The notes under the pieces: model-generated
Seen by the model: only the letters and a program-made list of their open reading frames with translations
Told to the model about the DNA's origin: nothing
Databases searched by the model: none
Source: CAZQLE01 sp964593905
GTDB lineage: Bacteria > Chloroflexota > Anaerolineae > Anaerolineales > Anaerolineaceae
Reading direction: 5' to 3'
DNA: 23,631 bases
NCBI GenBank assembly: GCA_964593905.1
Contig: CAZQLE010000038.1
Span: forward strand, 1 to 23,631
Shown: positions 8,285 through 16,152 of the stretch, in pieces
How positions within the stretch are numbered: the stretch's first letter is position 1
How the letters are laid out: every line of letters starts with the position of its first letter
Position numbers and translations under genes: made by a program

Positions 8285-8317
8285 AATAACGCAGGCCCCC
8301 CCCTGCGTTATTTTTTT
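8285..8317 (+). terminator. Strong intrinsic terminator after phoU
   Basis: 11-bp stem AATAACGCAGG (8285-8295) / CCTGCGTTATT (8302-8312), a loop of six C, then a further T5 (TTATTTTTTT overall). It ends the pstSCAB-phoU transcript. Confidence 0.92.
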
Positions 8318-8397
8318 ACAACCCCACAACTTTTGAAACTGGAGAACTAAACTTTTTTTTGCATGGGCAGTAGCGCTTTTTGATGATTTCGATCCAT

Positions 8398-8440
8398 ATC
8401 ACAGATAGGTGATTCTTAGAAAAAACACTATAATAAAACT
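8398..8440 (+). promoter_or_regulatory. Leaderless-type promoter of the CHAD gene
   Basis: Consensus -10 TATAAT at 8429-8434 ends exactly 6 nt before ATG 8441, so transcription should start at or next to the start codon. No Shine-Dalgarno sequence is present. The -35 position (about 8406-8411, TAGGTG) is poor and is overlapped by a small inverted repeat ATCAC-N6-GTGAT (8398-8413), which may be an activator or repressor site. Confidence 0.6.
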
Positions 8441-9448
8441 ATGACAAAACTACTCCCAGATGATCCAATCAGCCTATACGCCAGTAAAGTCATTCAAAAA
8501 CACCTGACCGCATTTGATAAACAAATTCCGGGTGTGTTGGAGTCAAAGGATATTGAATATATCCACCGTATGCGCGTGGCTACCCGCCGCCTGCGCAACG
8601 CATTGGAAATTTTTGCAATTGCGCTGCCCAGAAAAAAAAGCAAACGCTGGGAACAGGATATCCGAAAAATCACCCGGGCGCTTTCCAAAGCCCGCGATCT
8701 GGATGTACAGATTGACCTGTTGCTAAAAGTTGACCGTCAGGCGGTTGAAAAACAGCTTCATCCCGGAATGCGCCGCCTGAAATTACGTCTACAGCAAAAA
8801 AGAAACAAACTCCAGGCCGAGGTTAATCAGGCAATTGAACAGGTCAACAAAGATCATCTGGTCGAAGAGATGACCGAATTTTTTAATGCAGCACCCGATC
8901 TGCCCGAAGAAACAGTCTTCGAAGACGGCGCGCTCTTTTATCTGGCAGGAAAACAGATTGAAGCGCGATTAAAAGATTTTCTGTCATTTGAACCATTCAT
9001 CACCCAGCCAGATGCGGTGGAAGAACTGCACGCCATGCGGATCGCCGCCAAGAACTTCCGTTACACCCTCGAGGCTTTTGCCGGGTTATACGCCGATCAA
9101 TTGGAAGATTCCATCCGCGCCGTTCGAAAAACGCAGGACCTGTTGGGTGAGATTCACGATTGTGATGTGTGGATTAGCTTTTTACCCAAATTTTTGCAGC
9201 GCGAACGCACGCGGATGGTGGATTACACTGGCACCGATCAGGGAATGCGCCTTCTTAAACCCGGTCTGGCCTATTTTCTTGAAAACCGGCTGTATACCCG
9301 ACAAGACCTCTACGCGCGATTTAATCAAGAATGGTTGGAGTGGAAAGAAGTAAAAATCTTTACTTCGCTTCCGGACTATCTGGAGAGCTTTTTTCCCCAC
9401 CATATGGACCCGCTGCCGCTCGAACCAGATTTAGCCAGCGAGGAATAA
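8441..9448 (+). CDS. CHAD-domain protein (polyphosphate-associated)
   Basis: CHAD protein of 335 aa, without the CYTH (triphosphatase) domain that often accompanies it. CHAD is a helical domain with conserved His/Arg/Lys that binds inorganic polyphosphate and targets proteins to polyphosphate granules. Two halves are visible: His42 in IHRMRVATRRLRNALEIF with KARDLDVQI (84-91), and His197 in ELHAMRIAAKNFRYTLEAF with LLGEIHDCDVWISF (about 234-247). No signal peptide or membrane segment is seen. It lies 171 bp after phoU but has its own promoter. The setting supports a role in polyphosphate storage alongside phosphate uptake. The ATG is fixed by the promoter geometry rather than an RBS. Confidence 0.88.
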   Translation: MTKLLPDDPISLYASKVIQKHLTAFDKQIPGVLESKDIEYIHRMRVATRRLRNALEIFAIALPRKKSKRWEQDIRKITRALSKARDLDVQIDLLLKVDRQAVEKQLHPGMRRLKLRLQQKRNKLQAEVNQAIEQVNKDHLVEEMTEFFNAAPDLPEETVFEDGALFYLAGKQIEARLKDFLSFEPFITQPDAVEELHAMRIAAKNFRYTLEAFAGLYADQLEDSIRAVRKTQDLLGEIHDCDVWISFLPKFLQRERTRMVDYTGTDQGMRLLKPGLAYFLENRLYTRQDLYARFNQEWLEWKEVKIFTSLPDYLESFFPHHMDPLPLEPDLASEE

Positions 9449-9467
9449 AAAACTTACCCGGGCTTTA

Positions 9468-9507
9468 ACAAAACCGGAAAGGGCAGCGAGACCCTTTCCG
9501 GTTTTGT
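9468..9507 (+). terminator. 16-bp hairpin after the CHAD gene
   Basis: Perfect stem ACAAAACCGGAAAGGG (9468-9483) / 9492-9507 with an 8-nt loop. The T-run (GGTTTTGT) is inside the 3' arm rather than after it, so terminator function is likely but not textbook. Confidence 0.6.
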
Positions 9508-9561
9508 CAGACGCTGTTTCCGCCGCGATCCACTCCGATAACCGATCAAAAAAGAAGTAAA

Positions 9562-10533
9562 ATGGATACCAATCCTTATGATTGGAGTCATTACCCATTG
9601 ATTGCTGAGCCAACACAAAAAATCATCCAGAATATCCAGCAGGTCATCATCGGCAAAGAAGAGACCATCCGGCTGGTTTTAACCGCAGTTTTATGCGAAA
9701 GCCACGTGCTTCTTGAAGATGTTCCCGGCACCGGAAAGACCACCCTCGCGCGCGCCCTGGCCGCCTCACTGGGATGCACCTTCAGAAGAATTCAGTTCAC
9801 CCCCGATCTATTGCCAACCGATGTCACCGGTCTAAGCTGGTTTAACATGAAAAACCAGGAGTTTGAGTTTCGACCGGGGCCCATCATGAGCCAGATTGTT
9901 CTGGCCGATGAAATCAACCGCGCCACACCCCGCACGCAATCGGCCCTGCTTGAAGCGATGCAAGAAAGACAGGTCACCACCGATGGCATCACCCGGCGTC
10001 TGGAACGGCCATTTTTAGTGCTGGCAACCCAGAACCCGGTTGAACTCGAAGGCACTTTTCCGCTGCCAGAAGCGCAGCTCGACCGATTTCTGCTGCGCGT
10101 TCCAATTGGTTACCCCAGCCAGCAAGAAGAAAATCAAATTTTAACGCGCTTCTTTGCCGCAGACCCGCTCTCACAACTGAGCACGGTGGTCGATCCAGAT
10201 GAGGTGCTGCAGATGGTGGCTGCCAGGCAAAAAGTACTCGTGGAAGACAGCCTGCGTGATTACATTGTGCGCATCATTCGGGCCACTCGTGAAAACCCGG
10301 ATGTTCAACTGGGCGGGTCGCCGCGCGCCACACTGGGGCTTTACCAGGCAGCCCAGGCCTGGGCTGCGCTGGAAGACCGCGCCTATGTTTTGCCCGATGA
10401 CATCAAATTCCTCGCCCCGTTTGTTCTCTGCCATCGCATGATCATATCAGCTCAGGCCCAGCTTCGCGGCCGGACCTCCGTTCAACTGGTGCAGGATATT
10501 GTATCTTCTGTTCCGGTACCGGTAGAATCGTAA
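9562..10533 (+). CDS. MoxR-family AAA+ ATPase
   Basis: Cytoplasmic AAA+ chaperone-like ATPase, 323 aa. Motifs: Walker A VPGTGKTT (54-61), Walker B VLADEINR (113-120), the NRATPRTQSALLEAMQE segment, sensor 1 ATQNP (155-159), and LDRFLLRVPIGYP. MoxR ATPases are thought to help mature or remodel proteins made by neighbouring genes, classically a DUF58 protein. Here the next two genes are exactly DUF58 and DUF4129. The ATG is preceded by only a weak purine stretch (AAGAAG). It is the first gene of a tight three-gene operon, with 4 nt to the next gene. Confidence 0.94.
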   Translation: MDTNPYDWSHYPLIAEPTQKIIQNIQQVIIGKEETIRLVLTAVLCESHVLLEDVPGTGKTTLARALAASLGCTFRRIQFTPDLLPTDVTGLSWFNMKNQEFEFRPGPIMSQIVLADEINRATPRTQSALLEAMQERQVTTDGITRRLERPFLVLATQNPVELEGTFPLPEAQLDRFLLRVPIGYPSQQEENQILTRFFAADPLSQLSTVVDPDEVLQMVAARQKVLVEDSLRDYIVRIIRATRENPDVQLGGSPRATLGLYQAAQAWAALEDRAYVLPDDIKFLAPFVLCHRMIISAQAQLRGRTSVQLVQDIVSSVPVPVES

Positions 10534-10537
10534 CAAA

Positions 10538-11737
10538 ATGCCGCGAAAGGTTTGGCTGCCAGTTCTGGCGGTGTTATTCGCCACCAGCGCATTGCTCAAC
10601 AGCTTTTGGCTGGGGGCTTTTTCTGCTGCCCTGGGCTTTTTCTATCTGGCTGCCTGGCTATGGAAAAAATACGTCCTGGCAGATCTTCACTACACCCGCA
10701 AATTCCATTATCACCGGCTCTTTCCCGGTGAAACAACCAGCGTTCAACTGCGGATAGAAAACCGCAAATGGCTGCCCGTATCGTGGTTGAGGGTTTCGGA
10801 TAAATGGCCCGAAGCCGTCGGCCCGGCCAAAGACAAAACCGAAAACAGCGCAAAAGCGATCATGGATAACGACGTTTTGATGAACGAGTTTTCGCTGCTG
10901 CCCAATGAAGGCATTACCCGCAAGGTTGAACTGACATTTCAAAAAAGGGGTGTTTACACCATCGGCCCCACCACGCTGGAAACCGGCGATTATTTTGGCT
11001 TATTTGAAGCGCAACAAGAAATAACAAACCGCACCCGTCTGACAGTTTACCCCGACCTGATCCCATTGCAGTCGCTAAAGTTATCCACCGACGACCCTTT
11101 TGGAGACCGATCGGCGTTAAGGCGCTTATTTGAAGACCCCAATGCACCCATGGGTATTCGCCCGTTTCATCCTGAAGATGAATTCCGGCGCATTCATTGG
11201 GGCGCCACGGCCCGCACCGGCAACTTGCAGGTAAAGGTTTATCAACCGGTTTCGGCACGGGTGATGATGGTTTGCCTGAATGTGGTCACCACCGAAAAAC
11301 CCTGGCTCGGGTTGCAGCAAGATCTGCTGGAGCATCTGATCAGCGCCACAGCCACACTGTGCTATCAGGGCATTCAGGAGGGCTTTTCGGTAGGGCTGCT
11401 TTCCAACGGCTGTCTGACCCAGGCCGACCAGCCCTTTCGCATTCTGCCCGGACGGACCACAGAACAACTGGCGCTCATGCTCGAATCGCTGGCCTCAGTG
11501 ACCCCCTATCACACCCTGCCTTTCGAAGAATATCTTTCACGGTCTCTGCCTGGTTTGCCCTATGGCGCCAGCCTGGTTCTGGTTACCGGGCTGGTCAGTT
11601 CCGGGCTAAAAGAAACCCTGCTGCGCTTAAAACGATACCGGCTGAACACCCTGCTATTCTCTTTTGCAAAAGACCACCCCGGAGAAATACCCGGCGTGCG
11701 CATTATGCACCTGCCGTTTGAAAAGGTGAATACATAA
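10538..11737 (+). CDS. DUF58-domain membrane protein
   Basis: Membrane-anchored protein of 399 aa. Two hydrophobic helices lie near the N-terminus (about 5-22 and 25-43), followed by a beta-rich extracytoplasmic-type segment. The DUF58 hallmark lies at 209-236, with PFHPEDEFRRIHWGATARTG as its core. The C-terminal part has a von Willebrand A-like fold in family members; a MIDAS motif is not obvious here. It is the standard partner of MoxR ATPases. The gene starts 4 nt after moxR and its stop shares one base with the next start. Biochemical function is unknown for the family; cell-envelope assembly is the usual guess. Confidence 0.9.
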   Translation: MPRKVWLPVLAVLFATSALLNSFWLGAFSAALGFFYLAAWLWKKYVLADLHYTRKFHYHRLFPGETTSVQLRIENRKWLPVSWLRVSDKWPEAVGPAKDKTENSAKAIMDNDVLMNEFSLLPNEGITRKVELTFQKRGVYTIGPTTLETGDYFGLFEAQQEITNRTRLTVYPDLIPLQSLKLSTDDPFGDRSALRRLFEDPNAPMGIRPFHPEDEFRRIHWGATARTGNLQVKVYQPVSARVMMVCLNVVTTEKPWLGLQQDLLEHLISATATLCYQGIQEGFSVGLLSNGCLTQADQPFRILPGRTTEQLALMLESLASVTPYHTLPFEEYLSRSLPGLPYGASLVLVTGLVSSGLKETLLRLKRYRLNTLLFSFAKDHPGEIPGVRIMHLPFEKVNT

Positions 11738-13170
11738 TGCAAACAATCTGGCTGCAAATTCGCGAAACGATATCCATCAACCGCTGGGCCGAGTTTTCGG
11801 CCCTGGCCGGGCTTGTTGCGACGCTTTTCTGGGCTTTTCCCTGGTTCTACAGCCTGGCTCAGCCAGAAGCAGCCATCCTCGTCACTTTTATTTTTCTGCT
11901 GGTCGGCTCTTTGCTTTGTTACGCCTGTGGCTGGTTGATGAACACCCTCAGCCGGGAGAGCGGTTGGCTGCAAGGCATTACGCTCGGCCTGGTGCTCAGT
12001 GGGGCCGCGTTTTTCATCCATCCCCTGTTCTTTCAATCCGGGGTGGCGGGTTTTCTGGTCGCCTTTCAAAAGGCATTTGAGATCATCGGGCAAACTGAAC
12101 AGGGCGTGCATCTGTTCATGGGTCTGGCCGGCTATTTGTTGCTGATGGGCAAGGCCATCCGTCAGGCCAGTCATCCAGTCGGGATTTCTGAAAACATCCG
12201 CAACTTTCAAATCGGTTCAATTGCTTTTTTGCTCTATGGGATCACTTTTGCTGCCGAAAATCCGGGAATGGGGTTGTTCTCGTTTTGCGGCTTCCTGATG
12301 GCGGGTATGATCGCGATGACCGCCGGCCGTTGGGCCGAAATTGCCCGCAACCGGGGCGGCAGAATGCCTGAATACACCTCGCGACGGGCCATATTGCTCT
12401 GGCTGGTCCCTGTACTGCTGACAGGCGTGGTCATCGGCCTGGGATATCTGGTCACCGGGGGACTCAGCGCAGTTATCGCCAGTTTAATCACTGTGCTGCT
12501 CAGCAGTCTGTTAATTTTGATCGTTGCCGTGCTATCCCCGCTGCTGGTTATCCTCGTAGAGGTGATGTATCGGATTGGCGTGTGGATTTTTTCTCGTGCC
12601 GGTGAACTGCTGCCGCAATCTCCTGCGGCCGAAATTGCACAGGAAATGCAGCAAATTCCCCCTGAAGAAATATTCAAACTGGATCAGGTGGTGGAAAATT
12701 ACCAGCGCTTGCTGGTCATTGGGATTCTGATTGCAGGTGTGATTGTGCTGGCGTTGTTCATCCGCTGGAAACCCTGGAAACGCGGTCTGGTGCAGGTTGA
12801 AAACGACACGGATGGCATCAGCCCGGCCAGAAACACAGCGCGCCAGCCAGGTGAAAACCACCCAAAATTCGGGTTTAAATTCATGCGCTTCTCCAGAATG
12901 GCCGCCGCAGCCCGAATCCGGTATATCTATTACCTGTTATTGAGTTTGGCCGAAAAGAAGGGGGCCGCCCGCCCCGGGGCCATGACCCCGCTGGAGTTTC
13001 TTCCGCGATTATTGCTGCTTTTTCCAGAATGCGGCGAGGAATGTCAGTTGATTACCCAGGCCTATGTGCGCATTCGTTACGGGCAATTGCCCGAAACCAC
13101 TGAAGAATTGCTCTTGATTCGACAAAGCTGGGAAAAAATAAGGCTTTCGCAAAAAGCCAAAAAATCGTGA
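11737..13170 (+). CDS. Multi-pass membrane protein with C-terminal DUF4129
   Basis: Integral membrane protein of 477 aa. About seven to nine hydrophobic helices occupy the N-terminal two thirds, and another lies at LLVIGILIAGVIVLALFI. A cytoplasmic C-terminal DUF4129 domain (about 390-468) follows, with RIRYIYYLLLSLAEKKG, TPLEFLPRL and YVRIRYGQLP. In many bacteria DUF4129 ends a transglutaminase-core membrane protein (TgpA-like) encoded after MoxR and DUF58. Here no transglutaminase domain with Cys-His-Asp motifs is present between the helices. The ATG overlaps the DUF58 gene stop by one base (TAATG). The gene ends at a hairpin shared with the convergent neighbour. Function unknown. Confidence 0.78.
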   Translation: MQTIWLQIRETISINRWAEFSALAGLVATLFWAFPWFYSLAQPEAAILVTFIFLLVGSLLCYACGWLMNTLSRESGWLQGITLGLVLSGAAFFIHPLFFQSGVAGFLVAFQKAFEIIGQTEQGVHLFMGLAGYLLLMGKAIRQASHPVGISENIRNFQIGSIAFLLYGITFAAENPGMGLFSFCGFLMAGMIAMTAGRWAEIARNRGGRMPEYTSRRAILLWLVPVLLTGVVIGLGYLVTGGLSAVIASLITVLLSSLLILIVAVLSPLLVILVEVMYRIGVWIFSRAGELLPQSPAAEIAQEMQQIPPEEIFKLDQVVENYQRLLVIGILIAGVIVLALFIRWKPWKRGLVQVENDTDGISPARNTARQPGENHPKFGFKFMRFSRMAAAARIRYIYYLLLSLAEKKGAARPGAMTPLEFLPRLLLLFPECGEECQLITQAYVRIRYGQLPETTEELLLIRQSWEKIRLSQKAKKS

Positions 13171-13172
13171 CA

Positions 13173-13195
13173 CTTTCGGGGTCTTACCCCGAAAG
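13173..13195. terminator. Hairpin between convergent genes
   Basis: 9-bp stem CTTTCGGGG / CCCCGAAAG with a TCTTA loop, between the DUF4129 gene (+) and the VTT gene (-). No immediate T-tract on the + strand; on the - strand a T6 run follows after about 8 nt. Possibly a weak bidirectional terminator. Confidence 0.5.
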
Positions 13196-13213
13196 CCGGT
13201 TTATCAGAAAAAA

Positions 13214-13768
13214 TCAATTAAACCAGCGCAGCACACCATTAAACAGCGACGCGCCGCCAAACGCAAAGAACAACATTTTTATAAATTTACCGGTCAGACA
13301 AAAAAACAAAAAGCGGGCAACCGGAATTTTCATTGCACCGGCTGTGATCCCGGCTACATCAAAGGCCGGGTTGGGAATGGCCGAAAGCACAAAGATGGTG
13401 ATGTTGCCATATTTCTTCATCCAATGTTCAACGGTGGCATGCCAGCGGGCACGTTCGATGACACGTTGACCAGAATACCCGATCACATATGCCGAAAGCT
13501 CACCCAGAGCCGAACCGGTTGCCGCGGCGACCGCCACCCAGAACGGGTTAAATACCGCCCCCAGCGCCGTGGTGATAATGACGCCCGGCATGGGCACAAT
13601 AATGGTGGCGTTGGCCAGTAAATTGATCAGAAATATGCCAGGATAGCCCAGCGCGCCAAGCTCGCTGATGCGGTCGCGCTCCAAGAGAAGAAAGACCGTT
13701 AATATCACCACAAATACAACGGCAGCGATACGAAAGATGGTTGCCTTACGTGACAAAGATTCGTCCAT
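13214..13768 (-). CDS. VTT/DedA-like (SNARE-associated) membrane protein
   Basis: Small polytopic membrane protein of 184 aa with an N-terminal helix (about 10-28) and a VTT domain. Visible features are the re-entrant-type segment ANATIIVPMPGVIITTALGA, the conserved GSALGELSAYVIGYSG, and a second half with FVLSAIPNPAFDVAGITAGA and LTGKFIKMLFFAFGG. DedA/VTT proteins include lipid scramblases and flippases and contribute to membrane homeostasis; this short YqaA-like form has no assigned substrate. The start follows AGGGGG closely and lies 6 nt after the uridine kinase stop, so the two genes probably form an operon, although no functional link is obvious. Confidence 0.85.
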   Translation of the reverse strand: MDESLSRKATIFRIAAVVFVVILTVFLLLERDRISELGALGYPGIFLINLLANATIIVPMPGVIITTALGAVFNPFWVAVAAATGSALGELSAYVIGYSGQRVIERARWHATVEHWMKKYGNITIFVLSAIPNPAFDVAGITAGAMKIPVARFLFFCLTGKFIKMLFFAFGGASLFNGVLRWFN

Positions 13769-13774
13769 TGCCCC

Positions 13775-14410
13775 CTAATTTCCCGCTTTTAGCAAGGCCT
13801 CAATCCGCGCAATCACCATATCCATCGCCACAGTGTTCATTCCACCTTCGGGGATGATCACATCAGCGTAGCGTTTGGATGGCTCAACAAACTCCAGGTG
13901 CATGGGCCGAACTGTGCTGAGATATTGATTCACGACCGAGGCGGTTGAGCGGCCACGTTCGTTAATATCTCGCTGCAATCTGCGAATAAAACGAATATCT
14001 GCATCGGTATCCACAAATATCTTTACGTCAAACAGCGCACGAAGTTGCGGCTCGGCAAAAATTAAAATCCCCTCCACCATAATCACACGCTGCGGCAATA
14101 CCGTAATCGTCTGTGCAGTGCGGGTATCGTGTGTAAAATCATAAACCGGCATCTCAATGGACTGCCAGTTCTTTAACTGTTTGACATGTTGGATCAACAA
14201 ATCGTTTTCCAGCGAATCAGGATGATCAAAATTAACCTCACTGCGCTGGTTATAGGGCAAACTGGCAAAATCGCGGTAGTACGCATCATGTGGCAAGTAA
14301 GCAATGCGATGCGAACCCACCCGCTGCAAGATGACATTTGCCACGGTTGTTTTTCCAGAACCGGACCCGCCGGCGATTGCGATGACAAGGGGAGGCAGAG
14401 GGGAAACCAT
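13775..14410 (-). CDS. udk: Uridine kinase
   Basis: Pyrimidine-salvage kinase (uridine/cytidine to UMP/CMP), 211 aa, normal length. Motifs: P-loop AGGSGSGKTT (13-22), substrate segment LPHDAYYRD (with Asp42), NFDHPDS, YDFTHDTR, VEGILIF, and the lid-type segment IRFIRRLQRDINERGRS, ending in IPEGGMN. I place the start at ATG 14410 because a consensus TATAAT ends exactly 6 nt upstream, predicting a leaderless message. The in-frame ATG further upstream overlaps that -10 box and has no RBS. phosphoribulokinase/uridine kinase family membership is clear; Udk rather than a nucleoside-kinase paralogue is the best reading. Confidence 0.92.
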   Translation of the reverse strand: MVSPLPPLVIAIAGGSGSGKTTVANVILQRVGSHRIAYLPHDAYYRDFASLPYNQRSEVNFDHPDSLENDLLIQHVKQLKNWQSIEMPVYDFTHDTRTAQTITVLPQRVIMVEGILIFAEPQLRALFDVKIFVDTDADIRFIRRLQRDINERGRSTASVVNQYLSTVRPMHLEFVEPSKRYADVIIPEGGMNTVAMDMVIARIEALLKAGN

Positions 14411-14422
14411 GTAAAAATTATA
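14411..14422 (-). promoter_or_regulatory. Leaderless-type promoter of udk
   Basis: On the - strand TATAAT occupies 14422-14417 and is followed by TTTTAC and the ATG at 14410. The -10 to ATG distance (6 nt) is identical to that of the CHAD gene. No SD sequence and no good -35 are visible. Confidence 0.6.
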
Positions 14423-14462
14423 CCCCATCGCCCAGACCAGCGGAATGTGGCAAAAGACCTCG

Positions 14463-14491
14463 TTGCAAAATTGATGTAATCCATCCATAAT
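14463..14491 (+). promoter_or_regulatory. Possible promoter of the secreted-protein gene
   Basis: TTGCAA (14463-14468), 17 bp, CATAAT (14486-14491). It would give a leader of about 118 nt carrying the hairpin at 14537-14573. Moderate match only. Confidence 0.35.
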
Positions 14492-14536
14492 TAAACAAGG
14501 GCATTAACCCGCACTACCCTCCTGAAAAAGCGCCAA

Positions 14537-14573
14537 ATTTGAGGTGTCAACACCGCCCGCAAACACCTCAAAT
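14537..14573 (+). repeat. 11-bp inverted repeat ahead of the secreted-protein gene
   Basis: ATTTGAGGTGT (14537-14547) and its exact reverse complement (14563-14573) are separated by 15 nt. It lies between the divergent udk and secreted-protein genes. It could be a DNA operator or an mRNA leader hairpin; there is no T-tract, so it is not a terminator. Confidence 0.65.
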
Positions 14574-14616
14574 GAGCGTCTTCCGCTTCTGCCCGAGTTG
14601 TTGAAAGGGAACTGCC

Positions 14617-16086
14617 ATGAAAAAAACACGGATCGGACTGGTTTGTTTTATTGTCATTTGTGGAATCGCAATGCTCACCCCAGACACCGTCTATGCGATG
14701 GATGTTGCCCCGCCAGATTGGACACCCGGGGCAAACCCGGAACCAGGCGCTGAAACCACCCAGGTGCGCATGGAGGCCGAAACGGTGATTCTGGATATCC
14801 AACCCCGGCCAAGAACCGAAAGACACCCGGCCTGGACAAAGGTCTCCGCAGAATTTACCCTGCGAAATCTTGGCACTACCGCCGAAAAAATGGCGGTCCG
14901 GTTTCCGCTCACCACCCTGGGTGGCGACGGATTTGGCGGCTTCCCCGAAATTTCAGATCTGACGGCTACCGTCAATGGGAAAACGGTCAAAGTTTTGCGC
15001 AAGACCGAGACCTATACCGATTCATCGAATCACACCACAGAAATCGCCTGGGGTGCGTTTGAGGTTACCTTTCCACCGGGTGAAGCGGTGAATTTGAAAG
15101 TCAATTACACTCTCGAAGGGGTCGGTTACTACCCGACCGTGGAGTTTAAATATTTGCTTCAGACCGGGGCCGGATGGAAAGACACCATCGGCACAGTCGA
15201 TCTGTATGTCCGGCTGCCTTATGATGTCAGCTCAGAAAATGTGGTCTACTACGATCTGGGATATTGGACATCCACCACCGGCGGCGGTGTCAGCAGCGGT
15301 AATGAAATACACTGGCACTACGAAGAGTTGGAACCGGATGAGAGCAGCGATTTACTGGTGACCATTACCGCTCCACAGGCCTGGCAAAAAGTGCTCAAGG
15401 CCCGCTCGGAGACACAGCGCAATAATCGAGACGGCGAAGCCTGGGGGCAATTAGGCAAAGCCTTAAAAGAAGCCGCCTGGGCAAAACGGGGGTTTCGCAG
15501 CGATCCTGGCGGGCAGCAAATGGTGCGCGAAGCAATGCAAGCGTATGATCAGGCCGTTACGCTTCTCCCCCAAGATTCACTGTGGCATTTTGGCTATGCC
15601 GATCTGCTCTACAACCACTATATTTACGATTATTACTGGTACCCCGATATCGACGACCCCTCGTTGCTGGTCAAGGCGCTGGAAGAACTGCAGATTTCTC
15701 TGGAGCTGTCGCCCCATGAGCCCCGGGCATTGGAGTTGGCCGAGTGGATTGCCATGGATTTAAACAACACCATCGACACCGACCGTACACCGTTTGTCTT
15801 TCTGGCTCTGACCACCACACCCACCCGGCAATTCACCAGCACCCCCGTCATTGAAGAAACAACACCGGTCCCAGACCAACCGGCCCCCTCGGCCACACCC
15901 CGGGCAGCAAAAAAGACTGCCACCCCGATCATTCAGGCAAAATCCATCGATCCTACATCCACTCCGCTTGAACCCACACCCGCCCGGTCTCCAGCCGGTT
16001 CGGGAGGATTGCAACTACCATTTTGCGGTTCCATTCTAATCACCCTGTTCGCGGTTCTGGGCAGAATATTCTTTAAGGCCCTGTAA
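14617..16086 (+). CDS. Secreted, C-terminally anchored protein with TPR-like region
   Basis: Exported protein of 489 aa, function not recognised. Layout: Sec signal peptide 1-27 ending VYA; a beta-rich domain about 45-250 (TLRNLGTTAEKMAVRFPL, NVNYTLEGVGYYP-like strands) reminiscent of DUF4424-type extracellular domains; a helical part about 255-375 with TPR-like pairs (WGQLGKALKEAAWAKRGF; MQAYDQAVTLLPQDSLWHFG; ALEELQISLELSPHEPRAL); a Thr/Pro/Ala-rich stalk about 380-460; and a C-terminal hydrophobic helix after QLPFCGS with a single Lys near the end. GGGA precedes the ATG. The gene stands alone, divergent from udk and convergent with the hydrogenase operon. The stalk plus Cys-Gly plus helix resembles a C-terminal sorting or anchoring signal. 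Confidence 0.7.
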   Translation: MKKTRIGLVCFIVICGIAMLTPDTVYAMDVAPPDWTPGANPEPGAETTQVRMEAETVILDIQPRPRTERHPAWTKVSAEFTLRNLGTTAEKMAVRFPLTTLGGDGFGGFPEISDLTATVNGKTVKVLRKTETYTDSSNHTTEIAWGAFEVTFPPGEAVNLKVNYTLEGVGYYPTVEFKYLLQTGAGWKDTIGTVDLYVRLPYDVSSENVVYYDLGYWTSTTGGGVSSGNEIHWHYEELEPDESSDLLVTITAPQAWQKVLKARSETQRNNRDGEAWGQLGKALKEAAWAKRGFRSDPGGQQMVREAMQAYDQAVTLLPQDSLWHFGYADLLYNHYIYDYYWYPDIDDPSLLVKALEELQISLELSPHEPRALELAEWIAMDLNNTIDTDRTPFVFLALTTTPTRQFTSTPVIEETTPVPDQPAPSATPRAAKKTATPIIQAKSIDPTSTPLEPTPARSPAGSGGLQLPFCGSILITLFAVLGRIFFKAL

Positions 16087-16129
16087 AAAATAGCGCAGGT
16101 TCTGTAGAAAATCACTACAGAACCTGCGC
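16084..16129 (-). terminator. Intrinsic terminator of the hydrogenase operon
   Basis: Perfect 15-bp stem GCGCAGGTTCTGTAG (16093-16107) / 16115-16129 with a 7-nt loop. Read on the - strand it is followed by TATTTTTTA, so it ends the hyd operon; it also lies just after the convergent + strand gene and may serve both. Confidence 0.85.
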
Positions 16130-16152
16130 GCCACCTAGAGGAGGAGGATAGA

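Noticed and set aside
8296..8303. Run of eight C as a possible phase-variable tract
   Set aside because: It is the loop and arm base of the phoU terminator, outside any reading frame and not in a promoter spacer.
16131..16152. GAGGAGGAGGA on the + strand resembling a strong RBS
   Set aside because: No ATG, GTG or TTG at a usable distance; it lies after the end of the - strand hyd operon gene and before no + strand frame.
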